Shown here piece by piece: positions 16,578 to 24,489 of a stretch of 64,000 nt of DNA. Origin of the DNA: Ramlibacter alkalitolerans (lineage in GTDB: Bacteria; Pseudomonadota; Gammaproteobacteria; Burkholderiales; Burkholderiaceae_C); NCBI RefSeq assembly GCF_016722765.1, contig NZ_JAEQND010000001.1, positions 186,001 through 250,000 of the forward strand, given 5' to 3'. The notes under the pieces were generated by a model. It did not search any database. It saw only the letters and a list, made by a program, of their open reading frames with translations, and had not been told where the DNA came from. Within the stretch, counting starts at the first letter, position 1, and the number at the start of each line of letters is the position of its first letter. The translations under genes were made by a program, and so were the position numbers.

Positions 16578-18380
16578 TCACGCCGCCGGCCGGATCACGC
16601 GCGGGTCGTTCCCCGCATACAGCGCCGCCACGTCGGCCGCCCGCCGCGCCAGCACCGCACGCTGGTTGATGTAGCCCTTGTCCGTGATCTCGCCCGCGTC
16701 CGCGCTGGGCGGCTCGGCCTGCACGATCGCGCGCGTGGGGCACTGCGACGAGCCGCCGCCTTCGGCCTGCAACTGCTGCAGCACGCCGCGCAGGTGCGCC
16801 GCCAGCGCGCCCTCCGGCAAGGCCCTGGCCTGCGGTGTAGCGAACACGAGCAGGCCGATCTCGGCCTGCTCGTGCCCGGTGATGACGACGTCGGCCACGT
16901 GCGGTGCCAGCGCGCTCACGATGCGCGGCCGCAGCGTGCCCACGCTCACCCAAGTGCCGGTGGTCAGCTTGAAGTCCTCCGCCACGCGGCCGTCGAAGGC
17001 GACGCCTTGCGCGATGTCGGCCGCATCGACCAGCCGGCCGGCGTCGCCGATGCAGTAGTAGCCCTCGTCGTCGAAGGCGGCATCGGTGAGGTCCTGCCGA
17101 TCCAGATAGCCGGGGAAGATGTTGGGGCCGCGGGCCCGCATCTCCAGCTTCTCGCCGTTGGGCACGAACTTGAGTTCGGCGCCGGGCAGCGGCAGGCCGA
17201 GGCAGCCGGCCCGGTCCATGCGCCAGTGCACCGTCGTGATCGCCGGCGCCGTCTCGGTGGAACCCCAGGACGACGTGAACCACAGCGGCCGCTCGCGCAC
17301 CTTCGCGGCGACGGCCTCGAGCCGCGACCACAGGCTCTGCGGCAGCGCCGCGCCCGCATAGAAGATGCCTTCCATGCCGGCCAGCACCTCGCGCGCGCAG
17401 GCCTCGTCGGCCTCCAGGAAGGGCAGCAGCATGTCGAAGCCGCGCGGCACGTTGAAGTGGAAGTTCGGCTTCACCTCGCGCAGGTTGCGCAAGGTCTTCT
17501 CGATCAGGCCCGGCGCCGGCCGGCCCTCGTCGATGTACAGCGCACCGCCGTGCGCCAGCACCATGTGGAAGTTGTGGTTGCCGCCGAAGGTGTGGCTCCA
17601 GGGCAGCCAGTCCAGCAGCACGAGGCGGTGCCGCGTGAGGAAGGGCCACGCCTGCGCCATCATCTGCTGGTTGGCGCACAGCATGCGATGGTTGTTGATC
17701 ACCACCTTGGGCTGGCCGGTGGAGCCGCTGGTGAGCAGGTACTTGGCGTGGTGCTCGGGCCGCAGCGCCGCGAAGGCCGCACCCACCGCCTCCGATTCGT
17801 CCGCCTCCGCCAGCCCGGCGAACGGCCGCGCGCCCGGCACCTCCTGCGCGTGCGCGCCGAACACGATCGCGCACGGGCCGCCCCAGTGCTGCACGGCGGG
17901 CCCGTAGACGCGCGCATCCGCCGCGTACACCAGGGCGGGCTGCAGCAGGTCGAGGATGCTCGCGATCTTGGCGTAGTCCTTCGTCAGCCGGCAGTACGCG
18001 CTGGAGACCATGCAGAAGGGCCGGCCGACGTGCATGGCAGCCAGCCCGAGCAGCGCGGCGTCCATGCTGTTGTCCGACAGGATCACGACCGGCCGGTGCG
18101 GCGGCAGCCGCGCGTCGAGCAGCCCCTGCGCGATGCGGCCGACCTGCTCGCGCACCTCGTGGTAGGTGAGCCTGCGCCAGTCGCCCGCTGCATCGCGCTC
18201 GGCGAGGAACAGCGCATCCGGGGTGGTGGCGGCCCAGTGCTCCAGCCAGTCGCCCACGCAGCGCGCGTACGGCTGCAGGGGCCGCGGGTGGCGCAGCACG
18301 AAGCTGCCATCGGCGCGCGATTCGCGCAGCACCTCGGGAGGCGCGAGCGCCTGCGCGTCCGCGAAGGGCGCATGCAGCAT
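16578..18380 (-). CDS. fcs: Feruloyl-CoA synthetase
   Basis: 600 residues, an AMP-forming ligase. The P-loop YLLTSGSTGQPKVV is near residues 214-227, FTSSWGSTETAPAIT is the adenine motif, YYCIGDAGRL the hinge Asp region, and EITDKGYINQ holds the C-terminal catalytic Lys. The sequence around WLPWSHTFGGNHNFH is typical of feruloyl-CoA synthases, which activate ferulate, caffeate and p-coumarate. It heads downstream of the hydrolase, LLM and reductase genes on the same strand, 16 bases after the hydrolase. No enoyl-CoA hydratase/aldolase (ech) or vanillin dehydrogenase is adjacent. Confidence 0.85.
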   Translation of the reverse strand: MLHAPFADAQALAPPEVLRESRADGSFVLRHPRPLQPYARCVGDWLEHWAATTPDALFLAERDAAGDWRRLTYHEVREQVGRIAQGLLDARLPPHRPVVILSDNSMDAALLGLAAMHVGRPFCMVSSAYCRLTKDYAKIASILDLLQPALVYAADARVYGPAVQHWGGPCAIVFGAHAQEVPGARPFAGLAEADESEAVGAAFAALRPEHHAKYLLTSGSTGQPKVVINNHRMLCANQQMMAQAWPFLTRHRLVLLDWLPWSHTFGGNHNFHMVLAHGGALYIDEGRPAPGLIEKTLRNLREVKPNFHFNVPRGFDMLLPFLEADEACAREVLAGMEGIFYAGAALPQSLWSRLEAVAAKVRERPLWFTSSWGSTETAPAITTVHWRMDRAGCLGLPLPGAELKFVPNGEKLEMRARGPNIFPGYLDRQDLTDAAFDDEGYYCIGDAGRLVDAADIAQGVAFDGRVAEDFKLTTGTWVSVGTLRPRIVSALAPHVADVVITGHEQAEIGLLVFATPQARALPEGALAAHLRGVLQQLQAEGGGSSQCPTRAIVQAEPPSADAGEITDKGYINQRAVLARRAADVAALYAGNDPRVIRPAA

Positions 18381-18396
18381 GGATCTCTCTCCTCTT

Positions 18397-19182
18397 TCAG
18401 GCCAAGGCGTGGACGAAGCGCTCCCAGGCCGCGGCGAACGCCTCCGGGCATTCGACGGCGGACTGGTGTGCGGCCGGCAGCCGCACGAGCTGGGCGCCGC
18501 GCACGTGCTGCTGGATGAATTCGCCGGCGGCCGGCGGCGTGGCCTGGTCCTGCTCGCCGACGATCACCAGCGTCGGCACGCGGATCTCGGGCAGCAGGTC
18601 CGCCTGCGCGAGGTCGCGCACCGCCGCGGCACAGCCGCAGAAGCCGCGTACGCCGGTGTCGGTGGCGAGTGCACGCAACCGCTGCACCGGCTCGCGATCG
18701 GCGGCGAGATAGCTGGCGGTGAACCAGCGTTGCAGCGTAGGTTCCACCAGGGGGTCGACGCCCTTTTTCTGCGCCGTGGCGATGCGGTCCTGCCAGGCCT
18801 GGGCCGCGCCCTGCACCGCCGTGGTGTTGGCGAGCGTGACGGACAGCAAGCGATCGCCGCGCTGCGCCGCGAGCCTTTGCCCGATCATGCCGCCCAGCGA
18901 GGCGCCGATGAAGTGCACGCGCGGCAGGTCCAGCGCATCGAGCAGCGCGATCGCATCGTCGGCCAGGCGCTGCATCGTGTAGGGCGGCTCGCTCGCGCGC
19001 GTGGCGCCGTGGCCGCGCAGGTCGTAGCCCAGCACGCGCCAGCGCGGCAACAGGGCCTCGGCGACGCCGCGCCACATGGCGTGCGTGCTCAGGATGCCGT
19101 GCGCCAGCATCACCACCGGCGCGCCGGCCGGCCCTTCCAGTTCATATGCGACGTCGATGTCGCCCACGCGTCCGGTGTTCAT
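18397..19182 (-). CDS. Alpha/beta hydrolase, enol-lactonase-like
   Basis: 261 residues. Catalytic triad candidates: Ser95 in GASLGG, Asp212 in GEQDQATP and His239 in AAHQSAVE. The oxyanion motif is LAHGILS near 26-32. Closest in look to 3-oxoadipate enol-lactonases (PcaD) and carboxylesterases, but the substrate is not fixed. It overlaps the LLM gene by 4 bases and precedes fcs by 16, so it probably handles an ester or lactone in the same aromatic pathway. Confidence 0.8.
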   Translation of the reverse strand: MNTGRVGDIDVAYELEGPAGAPVVMLAHGILSTHAMWRGVAEALLPRWRVLGYDLRGHGATRASEPPYTMQRLADDAIALLDALDLPRVHFIGASLGGMIGQRLAAQRGDRLLSVTLANTTAVQGAAQAWQDRIATAQKKGVDPLVEPTLQRWFTASYLAADREPVQRLRALATDTGVRGFCGCAAAVRDLAQADLLPEIRVPTLVIVGEQDQATPPAAGEFIQQHVRGAQLVRLPAAHQSAVECPEAFAAAWERFVHALA

Positions 19183-20276
19183 CGCGATCTGGCGATGGCG
19201 GCGTTCACGCGCGGCATCACTTCCTGCGCCATCAGCTCCATGGAGCGCTTGCCGAGCGCCGGGTCCACCCAGTCGTGCGAGGCATAGAGCAAGGTGCCGA
19301 AGTCGCCGACCTGTTCGCGCAAGGACAGGATCTGGTCGACGACGCTGTCGACGCTGCCGGCGATCACGAGCCGGTGGGTCACGGACTCCGGCGTGATCTC
19401 GCTGTCCGGCTGGTTCGGGTCGAGCTTGAACAGGTTGGAGCGGCCGGCGAAGCCCACCAGCTTGCGAACCAGCTGCTTGAAGTAGAAGTGATAGGGACCT
19501 TCCGGCCCCTTGCCATAGCGCTGCGCCACCCGGTCGTCATCGGCGACGAAGATCGACTTGGCCACGCGCCAGTCGGCGGCCGACGCCTTGGCACCCACGG
19601 CCTCGCGGCCCTCCACGTACTTGGGCCAGTGCGTCTTCACCCATTCGGGCAGCAGGAAGTTGGCGGAGATCGGCGTCCAGCCGCGCTTGGCCATCTCCGT
19701 CACGCCGGCGGAGAACGGCGCCACCGCCGTGCCCACGATGGGCGGGTGCGGCTTCTGGTACGGCCGCAGGATCGCGCCCTGGCCGATCTCCAGGATCGAG
19801 GTCTGCTTCGTCGAGACCTTGAAGAACTCGCCCTGCAGGTCGTAGGGCGGCTCGCTCTCCCAGATCTTCAGCACCATGTCGATGCTCTCGACGAACATCG
19901 CGTTGCGGTTCTTCTGGTAGTTGCCGAAGACCTCGGCGTCCGACATCAGGCCGCCGGGGCTGATGCCCATGATGAAGCGGCCCTTGAGGATGTGGTCCAG
20001 CATCGCCACCTGCGCCGCGACGGCCGCCGGATGCGTGTTGGGCATGTTGATCGTGCCGCTGCCCAGCACGATGTCCTTCGTGTCGTGCGCCAGCGAGGCC
20101 AGGAACATCAGGCAGGAGGTGACGTTCTCGGCCAGGTCCGTCACGTGCTCGCCGACGAAGGCTTCGCAGTAGCCCAGGCGGTCGGCCAGCAGGATCGCTT
20201 CACGGTCTTCCGCCAGCGTCTCGGTGGCGCTGCGCCCGGGCGGGTGCAGGGGCATCATGAAGGTGCCGAGTTTCAT
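19179..20276 (-). CDS. LLM-class flavin-dependent oxidoreductase
   Basis: 365 residues of the luciferase-like monooxygenase superfamily: MKLGTFMMPLHPPGR at the N-terminus, ADRLGYCEAFVGEHVTDL, LGSGTINMPNTHPAAVA and GRFIMGISPGGLMSD, all around the F420/FMN site. It is probably FMNH2-dependent and needs a separate reductase; none is obvious here. Coupled to the hydrolase by a 4-base overlap. The oxygenase-hydrolase-CoA ligase order suggests Baeyer-Villiger-type oxidation followed by ester cleavage and CoA activation, an inference. Confidence 0.85.
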   Translation of the reverse strand: MKLGTFMMPLHPPGRSATETLAEDREAILLADRLGYCEAFVGEHVTDLAENVTSCLMFLASLAHDTKDIVLGSGTINMPNTHPAAVAAQVAMLDHILKGRFIMGISPGGLMSDAEVFGNYQKNRNAMFVESIDMVLKIWESEPPYDLQGEFFKVSTKQTSILEIGQGAILRPYQKPHPPIVGTAVAPFSAGVTEMAKRGWTPISANFLLPEWVKTHWPKYVEGREAVGAKASAADWRVAKSIFVADDDRVAQRYGKGPEGPYHFYFKQLVRKLVGFAGRSNLFKLDPNQPDSEITPESVTHRLVIAGSVDSVVDQILSLREQVGDFGTLLYASHDWVDPALGKRSMELMAQEVMPRVNAAIARSR

Positions 20277-20297
20277 GTCGCGGTCTCCTGTGGTTCT

Positions 20298-21293
20298 TCA
20301 GTTTTCGACCCGTTCGATGGCGCCGCTGGCGGCGGAGCGGAAGATCGCCTCCAGGGCGCTGACGTTGGCCACCATCTGCTCGCGCGGCACCGGATAAGGC
20401 GCGACGCCCAGTGCCGCATCGGCGAAGGCCTCCAGGTTGCGCAGCACTGCCGGCGCCGGTGCGATGTCGACGGCGACCGCCCGCTCGCCGCGCAGGCAGG
20501 TGGTGAGCGTCCAGCCTTCGGGCGCCTCGGGATGCGTCCTGTCGCGCACCTCGGCCCAGCCTTGCGAACCGTAGACGGCGAAACGGCCAGCGAAGGGCGT
20601 GGCGAGGATCGCGGTGAGCAGCGCATGGCCGCCCCGGCGGAAGGTGACCAGCGCCGCCAGCGTGTCGCCGTTGGTGAGCTGGCTGCCGAGCTGGCGCACG
20701 CTGGCGTGCACCGTCTCGGCCTCACCGAACACGCCGACGGCCAGGTCCAGCAGGTGGATGCCGGTGGCCGTCATCGGGCCGGCGGGCGCCTCGCGGGCGG
20801 ACAGGCGCCAGTTGTCGGCGGAAAGCGAGAGGAACTTGTCCTGGCTGAAGTTCGCTTCCACCTGCAGCGGGGTGCCGAGCGCACCGGACTGCAGCAGGCG
20901 CATGACTTCCTGGACCGGCGGCTCGAAGCGCTTCTCGTGGCCGACGGCGAGCGCCACGCCCGCCTGTTCGACCGCGGCGATCGCGCGCAGCACGTCGGCG
21001 CGCGTCATCGACAGCGGCTTTTCGCAGAACACGTGCTTGCCCGCGCCCGCCGCGGCGACGATCTGTTCCGTGTGCTGGCTGTGGGGCGTGCACAGCACCA
21101 CCCCTTGCACCTGCGGATCGCGCAGCACGGCCTCGAAGCTGGAGGAAAACGGAAGTGCGCGCTGGGCGGCGGAGGCTTCACCCTGCGGCGCCACGTCGGC
21201 GACCCGGACGACCCGCAGCTTCTCGCTGCCGGCGAGCAGGTCCACCACGATGCGGCCCCACCAGCCCAGGCCGACGACGGCGATGTTCAGCAT
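20298..21293 (-). CDS. Gfo/Idh/MocA-family oxidoreductase
   Basis: 331 residues. An N-terminal Rossmann fold, MLNIAVVGLGWWGRIVVDLL, is followed by CTPHSQHTEQIVAAAGAGKH and the signature EKPLSMT, then GHEKRFEPPVQEVMRLL. The C-terminal domain ends VSALEAIFRSAASG. The family oxidises or reduces sugars, inositols and related alcohols with NAD(P). It lies 21 bases upstream of the LLM gene and may be in the same operon. Substrate unknown. Confidence 0.83.
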   Translation of the reverse strand: MLNIAVVGLGWWGRIVVDLLAGSEKLRVVRVADVAPQGEASAAQRALPFSSSFEAVLRDPQVQGVVLCTPHSQHTEQIVAAAGAGKHVFCEKPLSMTRADVLRAIAAVEQAGVALAVGHEKRFEPPVQEVMRLLQSGALGTPLQVEANFSQDKFLSLSADNWRLSAREAPAGPMTATGIHLLDLAVGVFGEAETVHASVRQLGSQLTNGDTLAALVTFRRGGHALLTAILATPFAGRFAVYGSQGWAEVRDRTHPEAPEGWTLTTCLRGERAVAVDIAPAPAVLRNLEAFADAALGVAPYPVPREQMVANVSALEAIFRSAASGAIERVEN

Positions 21294-21367
21294 GGAGGGC
21301 GATGCTGCGGGCGCGGCGCCGCCCCGGCAATCAGGGGGAACCTCAGGTTCAGCCCGTACGCAGGGCG

Positions 21368-22189
21368 CTATGCCAGCAGGGCGTCAGCCTTGTCCTGCCA
21401 ATACTCCGGGCCGGGGATGGGGCCGTCGCCGGCGGCCGCGTTCTGGGCCATGTGCTCCGGCGAGCCGCTGCCCGGGATCGCGCAGGTCACGGCCGGAGGG
21501 CTCAGCGCGAACTTCAGCAGGAGCTGCGACCAGGTGCTGCAGCCGATCTCGCCGGCCCAGGGCGGCAGGGCCTGCCCGCGCAGCCGCCGCAGCAGGCCGC
21601 CGCCTCCGAGCGGCCGGTTCACCAGCACCGCCACGCCGCGCTCGGCGGCCAGCGGCAGCAGGCGCCGAGCGGCTTCGCGTTCCTGCGCCGAGTAGTTGAT
21701 CTGCAGGAAGTCCAGCCGCTCGCTGCGCAGGACCTGCTCCACCTCGGCGTACGCGGAAGACGTGTAGTGCGTGATGCCCACGTAGCGCACGCGCCCCGCC
21801 TCCTTCCACTGCCGCAGCGTGGCCAGGTGGTTCGCGCAGTCGACCAGGTTGTGCACCTGCATCAGGTCGATGCGCTCGGTACCGAGCAGGCGCAGCGAGT
21901 TCTCCATCTGGCGGATGCCGGCGGCGCGCCCCGTGGTCCAGACCTTGGTCGCCAGGAAGGCCCGGCCCTGCACGCCCGCCTCGGCGAGGGCCTGGCCGAC
22001 CGCGGCCTCGGCCTTGCCGTACATCGGCGAGCTGTCCACCACCGTGCCGCCGCCGTCGAACAGTGCCGACAGCACACGCGGCAAGGGCGCGAAGTCCGCG
22101 CTGCCGGGCGCGCGGTCGAAACCCATGTAGGTACCGCAGCCGATCACCGGCAGGGCCTCGCCGGTCGAGGGAACAGGGCGCGATTGCAT
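21368..22189 (-). CDS. Aldo/keto reductase
   Basis: 273 residues. TIM-barrel AKR marks: IGCGTYMGFD, DGGGTVVDSSPMYGKAEAAVG (Asp and Tyr of the tetrad), FLATKVWTTG (Lys), IDLMQVHNLVD (His) and GITHYTSSAYAEVE. The C-terminal IPGSGSPEHMAQN binds the NADP phosphate. First gene of the minus-strand group, 74 bases upstream of the Gfo/Idh/MocA gene. The substrate cannot be told from sequence. Confidence 0.82.
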   Translation of the reverse strand: MQSRPVPSTGEALPVIGCGTYMGFDRAPGSADFAPLPRVLSALFDGGGTVVDSSPMYGKAEAAVGQALAEAGVQGRAFLATKVWTTGRAAGIRQMENSLRLLGTERIDLMQVHNLVDCANHLATLRQWKEAGRVRYVGITHYTSSAYAEVEQVLRSERLDFLQINYSAQEREAARRLLPLAAERGVAVLVNRPLGGGGLLRRLRGQALPPWAGEIGCSTWSQLLLKFALSPPAVTCAIPGSGSPEHMAQNAAAGDGPIPGPEYWQDKADALLA

Positions 22190-22283
22190 GCGGCGACGAT
22201 AGCGCAGGACGACGGGCCAGGGGGCTGTAGGTCCGATCCCACCCGTCGCTGCAAGCTTGCGGCGACTCGCTTAGGATCGCGCG

Positions 22284-23864
22284 GTGAGCGACGAAGAGGA
22301 CGTGTCGCCGGCCCGGAACGCGAGCAGCGCGGCCACGGGCGAGGCGCACCTTGTTTCCGAAGGCAGCCTGCCTTCTTCCACCACCGGCACCGAGGACGCG
22401 CATTCCGATGCGCGTGCGCCCGCTGCGGAGGACACGACGCGCGCCTCCTTCGCGGCCCTGTTCAGCGCCGTGATGCTGCCGATGTTCATGGGCGCCGTGG
22501 ACCAGACGCTGCTGGTGACCGCCACGCCGCGCATCGCCACCGAGCTGGGCGGCCTGGCCGAAACCTCGTGGATCGCCGCCGGCTACCTGCTCGCGGCGAC
22601 CGTGATGGCGCCGCTGTACGGCCGCATGGGCGACCGCTTCGGCCGCCGCAACGTGATGCTGGTGGCGCTGGCGATCTTCGCCCTCGGCTCGCTGGCCTGT
22701 GCGCTGGCCCCGACCATGCGCCTGCTGATCGCCTCGCGCGTGCTGCAGGGCATGGGCGGCGGCGGGCTCATGGTGCTGTCGCAGGCCCTGATCGGCGAGC
22801 TGGTGCCGCCCTGGGACCGGCCGCGCTACCAGGGCTACTTCGCGATCGTCTTCACCACCTCCAGCGTCGGCGGGCCGCTGATCGGCGGCTTCGTCGTGCA
22901 CAACGGCGACTGGCGCTGGCTGTTCCTGGCCAACCTGCCGCTCGATGCGCTGGCGGTCTGGCGCATGTCGCTGCTGCCGAAGCCGCGCGCCTCGCCGAAC
23001 CGGCACGCGCCCTACGATCCCCTGGGCTTCATGCTGTTCGCGCTGTGCGCCGCCAGCGCACTGGTGTGGTTCGGGCAGGTGGGGCACAGCTTCCGGCTGC
23101 TGTCGCCGTCCAGCGGGCTGTTCGCGCTGACGGCCGTCGTGGCGGGGCTGCTGCTCGCGCGCCAGCAGCGCAGGCACCCCAACGCCTTCCTGCCGCTGGA
23201 CATCCTCAAGCTGCCCGGCGTGCCCTGGGTCTGCGTGTCGGTGGTCGGTTTCGCCGGCACCATGTTCGGCCTGCTGTTCCTGCTGCCGATCTACCTGCAG
23301 GTGGCGCGGCATGCCAACGCCCTCGACGCCGGCCTGCAGTTGCTGCCGCTCACGGCCGGCATCGTGGTCGGCTCGACGCTGAACAGCCGCTTCAGCGCGC
23401 ACACCGGCACCAGCGGCAAGCTGCCGCCGTGGGGCCTGGGGGCGGCGGCGCTGGCCATCCTCGCGCTCGCCTTCCTGCCGCCCTTTCCGGGGCTGATCAC
23501 GGGCGCCGCAGCGGTCTGCGGCATCGGCTTCGGCACCGTGATGCCCAGCGCGCAGCTCGCCACCCAGATCCTTGCCGGGCGCGAGCGCCTCGGCGCCGCC
23601 GCCGCGCTGCTGTCGCTCACGCGCTCCAGCGGGGCGACACTGGGCACCGCGGCCTTCGGCGGCATGGCCTTCGTGCTGCTCGGGTCCTCGGTCCCGGGCG
23701 AAGGGCCCGCGCTGCAGGTCGGCAACCTCGACCCCGCGCGCGTCACGCACGCCTTCCACATCGTTTTCGGGGTGCTCGCGCTGTTCGCCGCGTGCGCGGC
23801 GTTTGCCGCCTGGCGCGCACCCTGCATGGACCTGCGCAAGCATGCGGCGCAGGGCCGCCGCTGA
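22284..23864 (+). CDS. MFS drug:H+ antiporter-2 (EmrB/QacA-type) transporter
   Basis: 526 residues with about 14 predicted transmembrane helices after a polar N-terminal tail of some 50 residues. Motif A is GRMGDRFGRRNVML, and motif-C-like sequence lies near QGMGGGGLMVLSQALIG. The start is GTG at 22284. No EmrA-type membrane-fusion partner is adjacent, so it probably acts as a single-component exporter. The gene diverges from the aldo/keto reductase and is followed after 13 bases by cytochrome b561. Confidence 0.87.
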   Translation: MSDEEDVSPARNASSAATGEAHLVSEGSLPSSTTGTEDAHSDARAPAAEDTTRASFAALFSAVMLPMFMGAVDQTLLVTATPRIATELGGLAETSWIAAGYLLAATVMAPLYGRMGDRFGRRNVMLVALAIFALGSLACALAPTMRLLIASRVLQGMGGGGLMVLSQALIGELVPPWDRPRYQGYFAIVFTTSSVGGPLIGGFVVHNGDWRWLFLANLPLDALAVWRMSLLPKPRASPNRHAPYDPLGFMLFALCAASALVWFGQVGHSFRLLSPSSGLFALTAVVAGLLLARQQRRHPNAFLPLDILKLPGVPWVCVSVVGFAGTMFGLLFLLPIYLQVARHANALDAGLQLLPLTAGIVVGSTLNSRFSAHTGTSGKLPPWGLGAAALAILALAFLPPFPGLITGAAAVCGIGFGTVMPSAQLATQILAGRERLGAAAALLSLTRSSGATLGTAAFGGMAFVLLGSSVPGEGPALQVGNLDPARVTHAFHIVFGVLALFAACAAFAAWRAPCMDLRKHAAQGRR

Positions 23865-23877
23865 AGGAGCTTCGACC

Positions 23878-24429
23878 TTGCAACGTGCCTCTGCCCCCCT
23901 AGCCTGGCGCTACGCCACTCCCGCGATCGTGCTGCACTGGCTGGTGGCCGCGCTGATCGTGTTCATGGCCTCGCTCGGCTGGTGGATGATGACCGTGGAG
24001 CACGAGCCCGAGGGCCCGGGCCTGTTCGACCTGCACAAGTCGATCGGGCTGATCCTGCTGGCGCTGGTCGCATTGCGCGTGCTGTGGCGGCTGGGGCACC
24101 GGCCCGAGCCGCTGCCCACCGGCGTGCCGCGCTGGCAGGTGGTGCTGTCGCGCGTCACGCAGGCCGTGCTGTACCTGCTGATGATCGCCGTGCCGCTGGC
24201 CGGCCTGCTCGGCGCGATCTACAGCCGCACGGGACTCACCTTCTTCGGCACCCACGTGCCGCGCTGGGTGACGGCGGACCGTCCGACCGCCAAGCAGTTC
24301 TTCGAGCTGCACGAGACGCTGGTGTGGGTGCTGGTGGCGTGCGTGGCGCTGCACGTCGTGGGCGGGTTGAAGCACCTGCTCGTGGACCGGGACCAGGTGT
24401 TCGGGCGGATGTGGTTGGGGCGGCGGTAG
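23878..24429 (+). CDS. Cytochrome b561
   Basis: 183 residues with four transmembrane helices. Putative heme histidines lie at IVLHWLVA, LHKSIG, FELHETLVW and ALHVVGG. TTG 23878 is the most likely start: it has GGAG eight bases upstream and sits 13 bases after the MFS stop, whereas an ATG in frame is lacking near the N-terminus. These proteins carry electrons across the membrane, for example to superoxide or quinone. Confidence 0.85.
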   Translation: MQRASAPLAWRYATPAIVLHWLVAALIVFMASLGWWMMTVEHEPEGPGLFDLHKSIGLILLALVALRVLWRLGHRPEPLPTGVPRWQVVLSRVTQAVLYLLMIAVPLAGLLGAIYSRTGLTFFGTHVPRWVTADRPTAKQFFELHETLVWVLVACVALHVVGGLKHLLVDRDQVFGRMWLGRR

Positions 24430-24457
24430 CGCCGGCAGCGGAGCGCCCCCACCCCGG

Positions 24458-24478
24458 CCCTCCCCCGGAGGGGGAGGG
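24458..24478. terminator. Hairpin between converging genes
   Basis: CCCTCCCCC-GGA-GGGGGAGGG, a 9-bp perfect stem between the cytochrome b561 stop and the stop of the converging dehydratase gene. No T-run follows on either strand, so termination is plausible but unproven. Confidence 0.5.
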
Positions 24479-24489
24479 AGGAAGACCAG

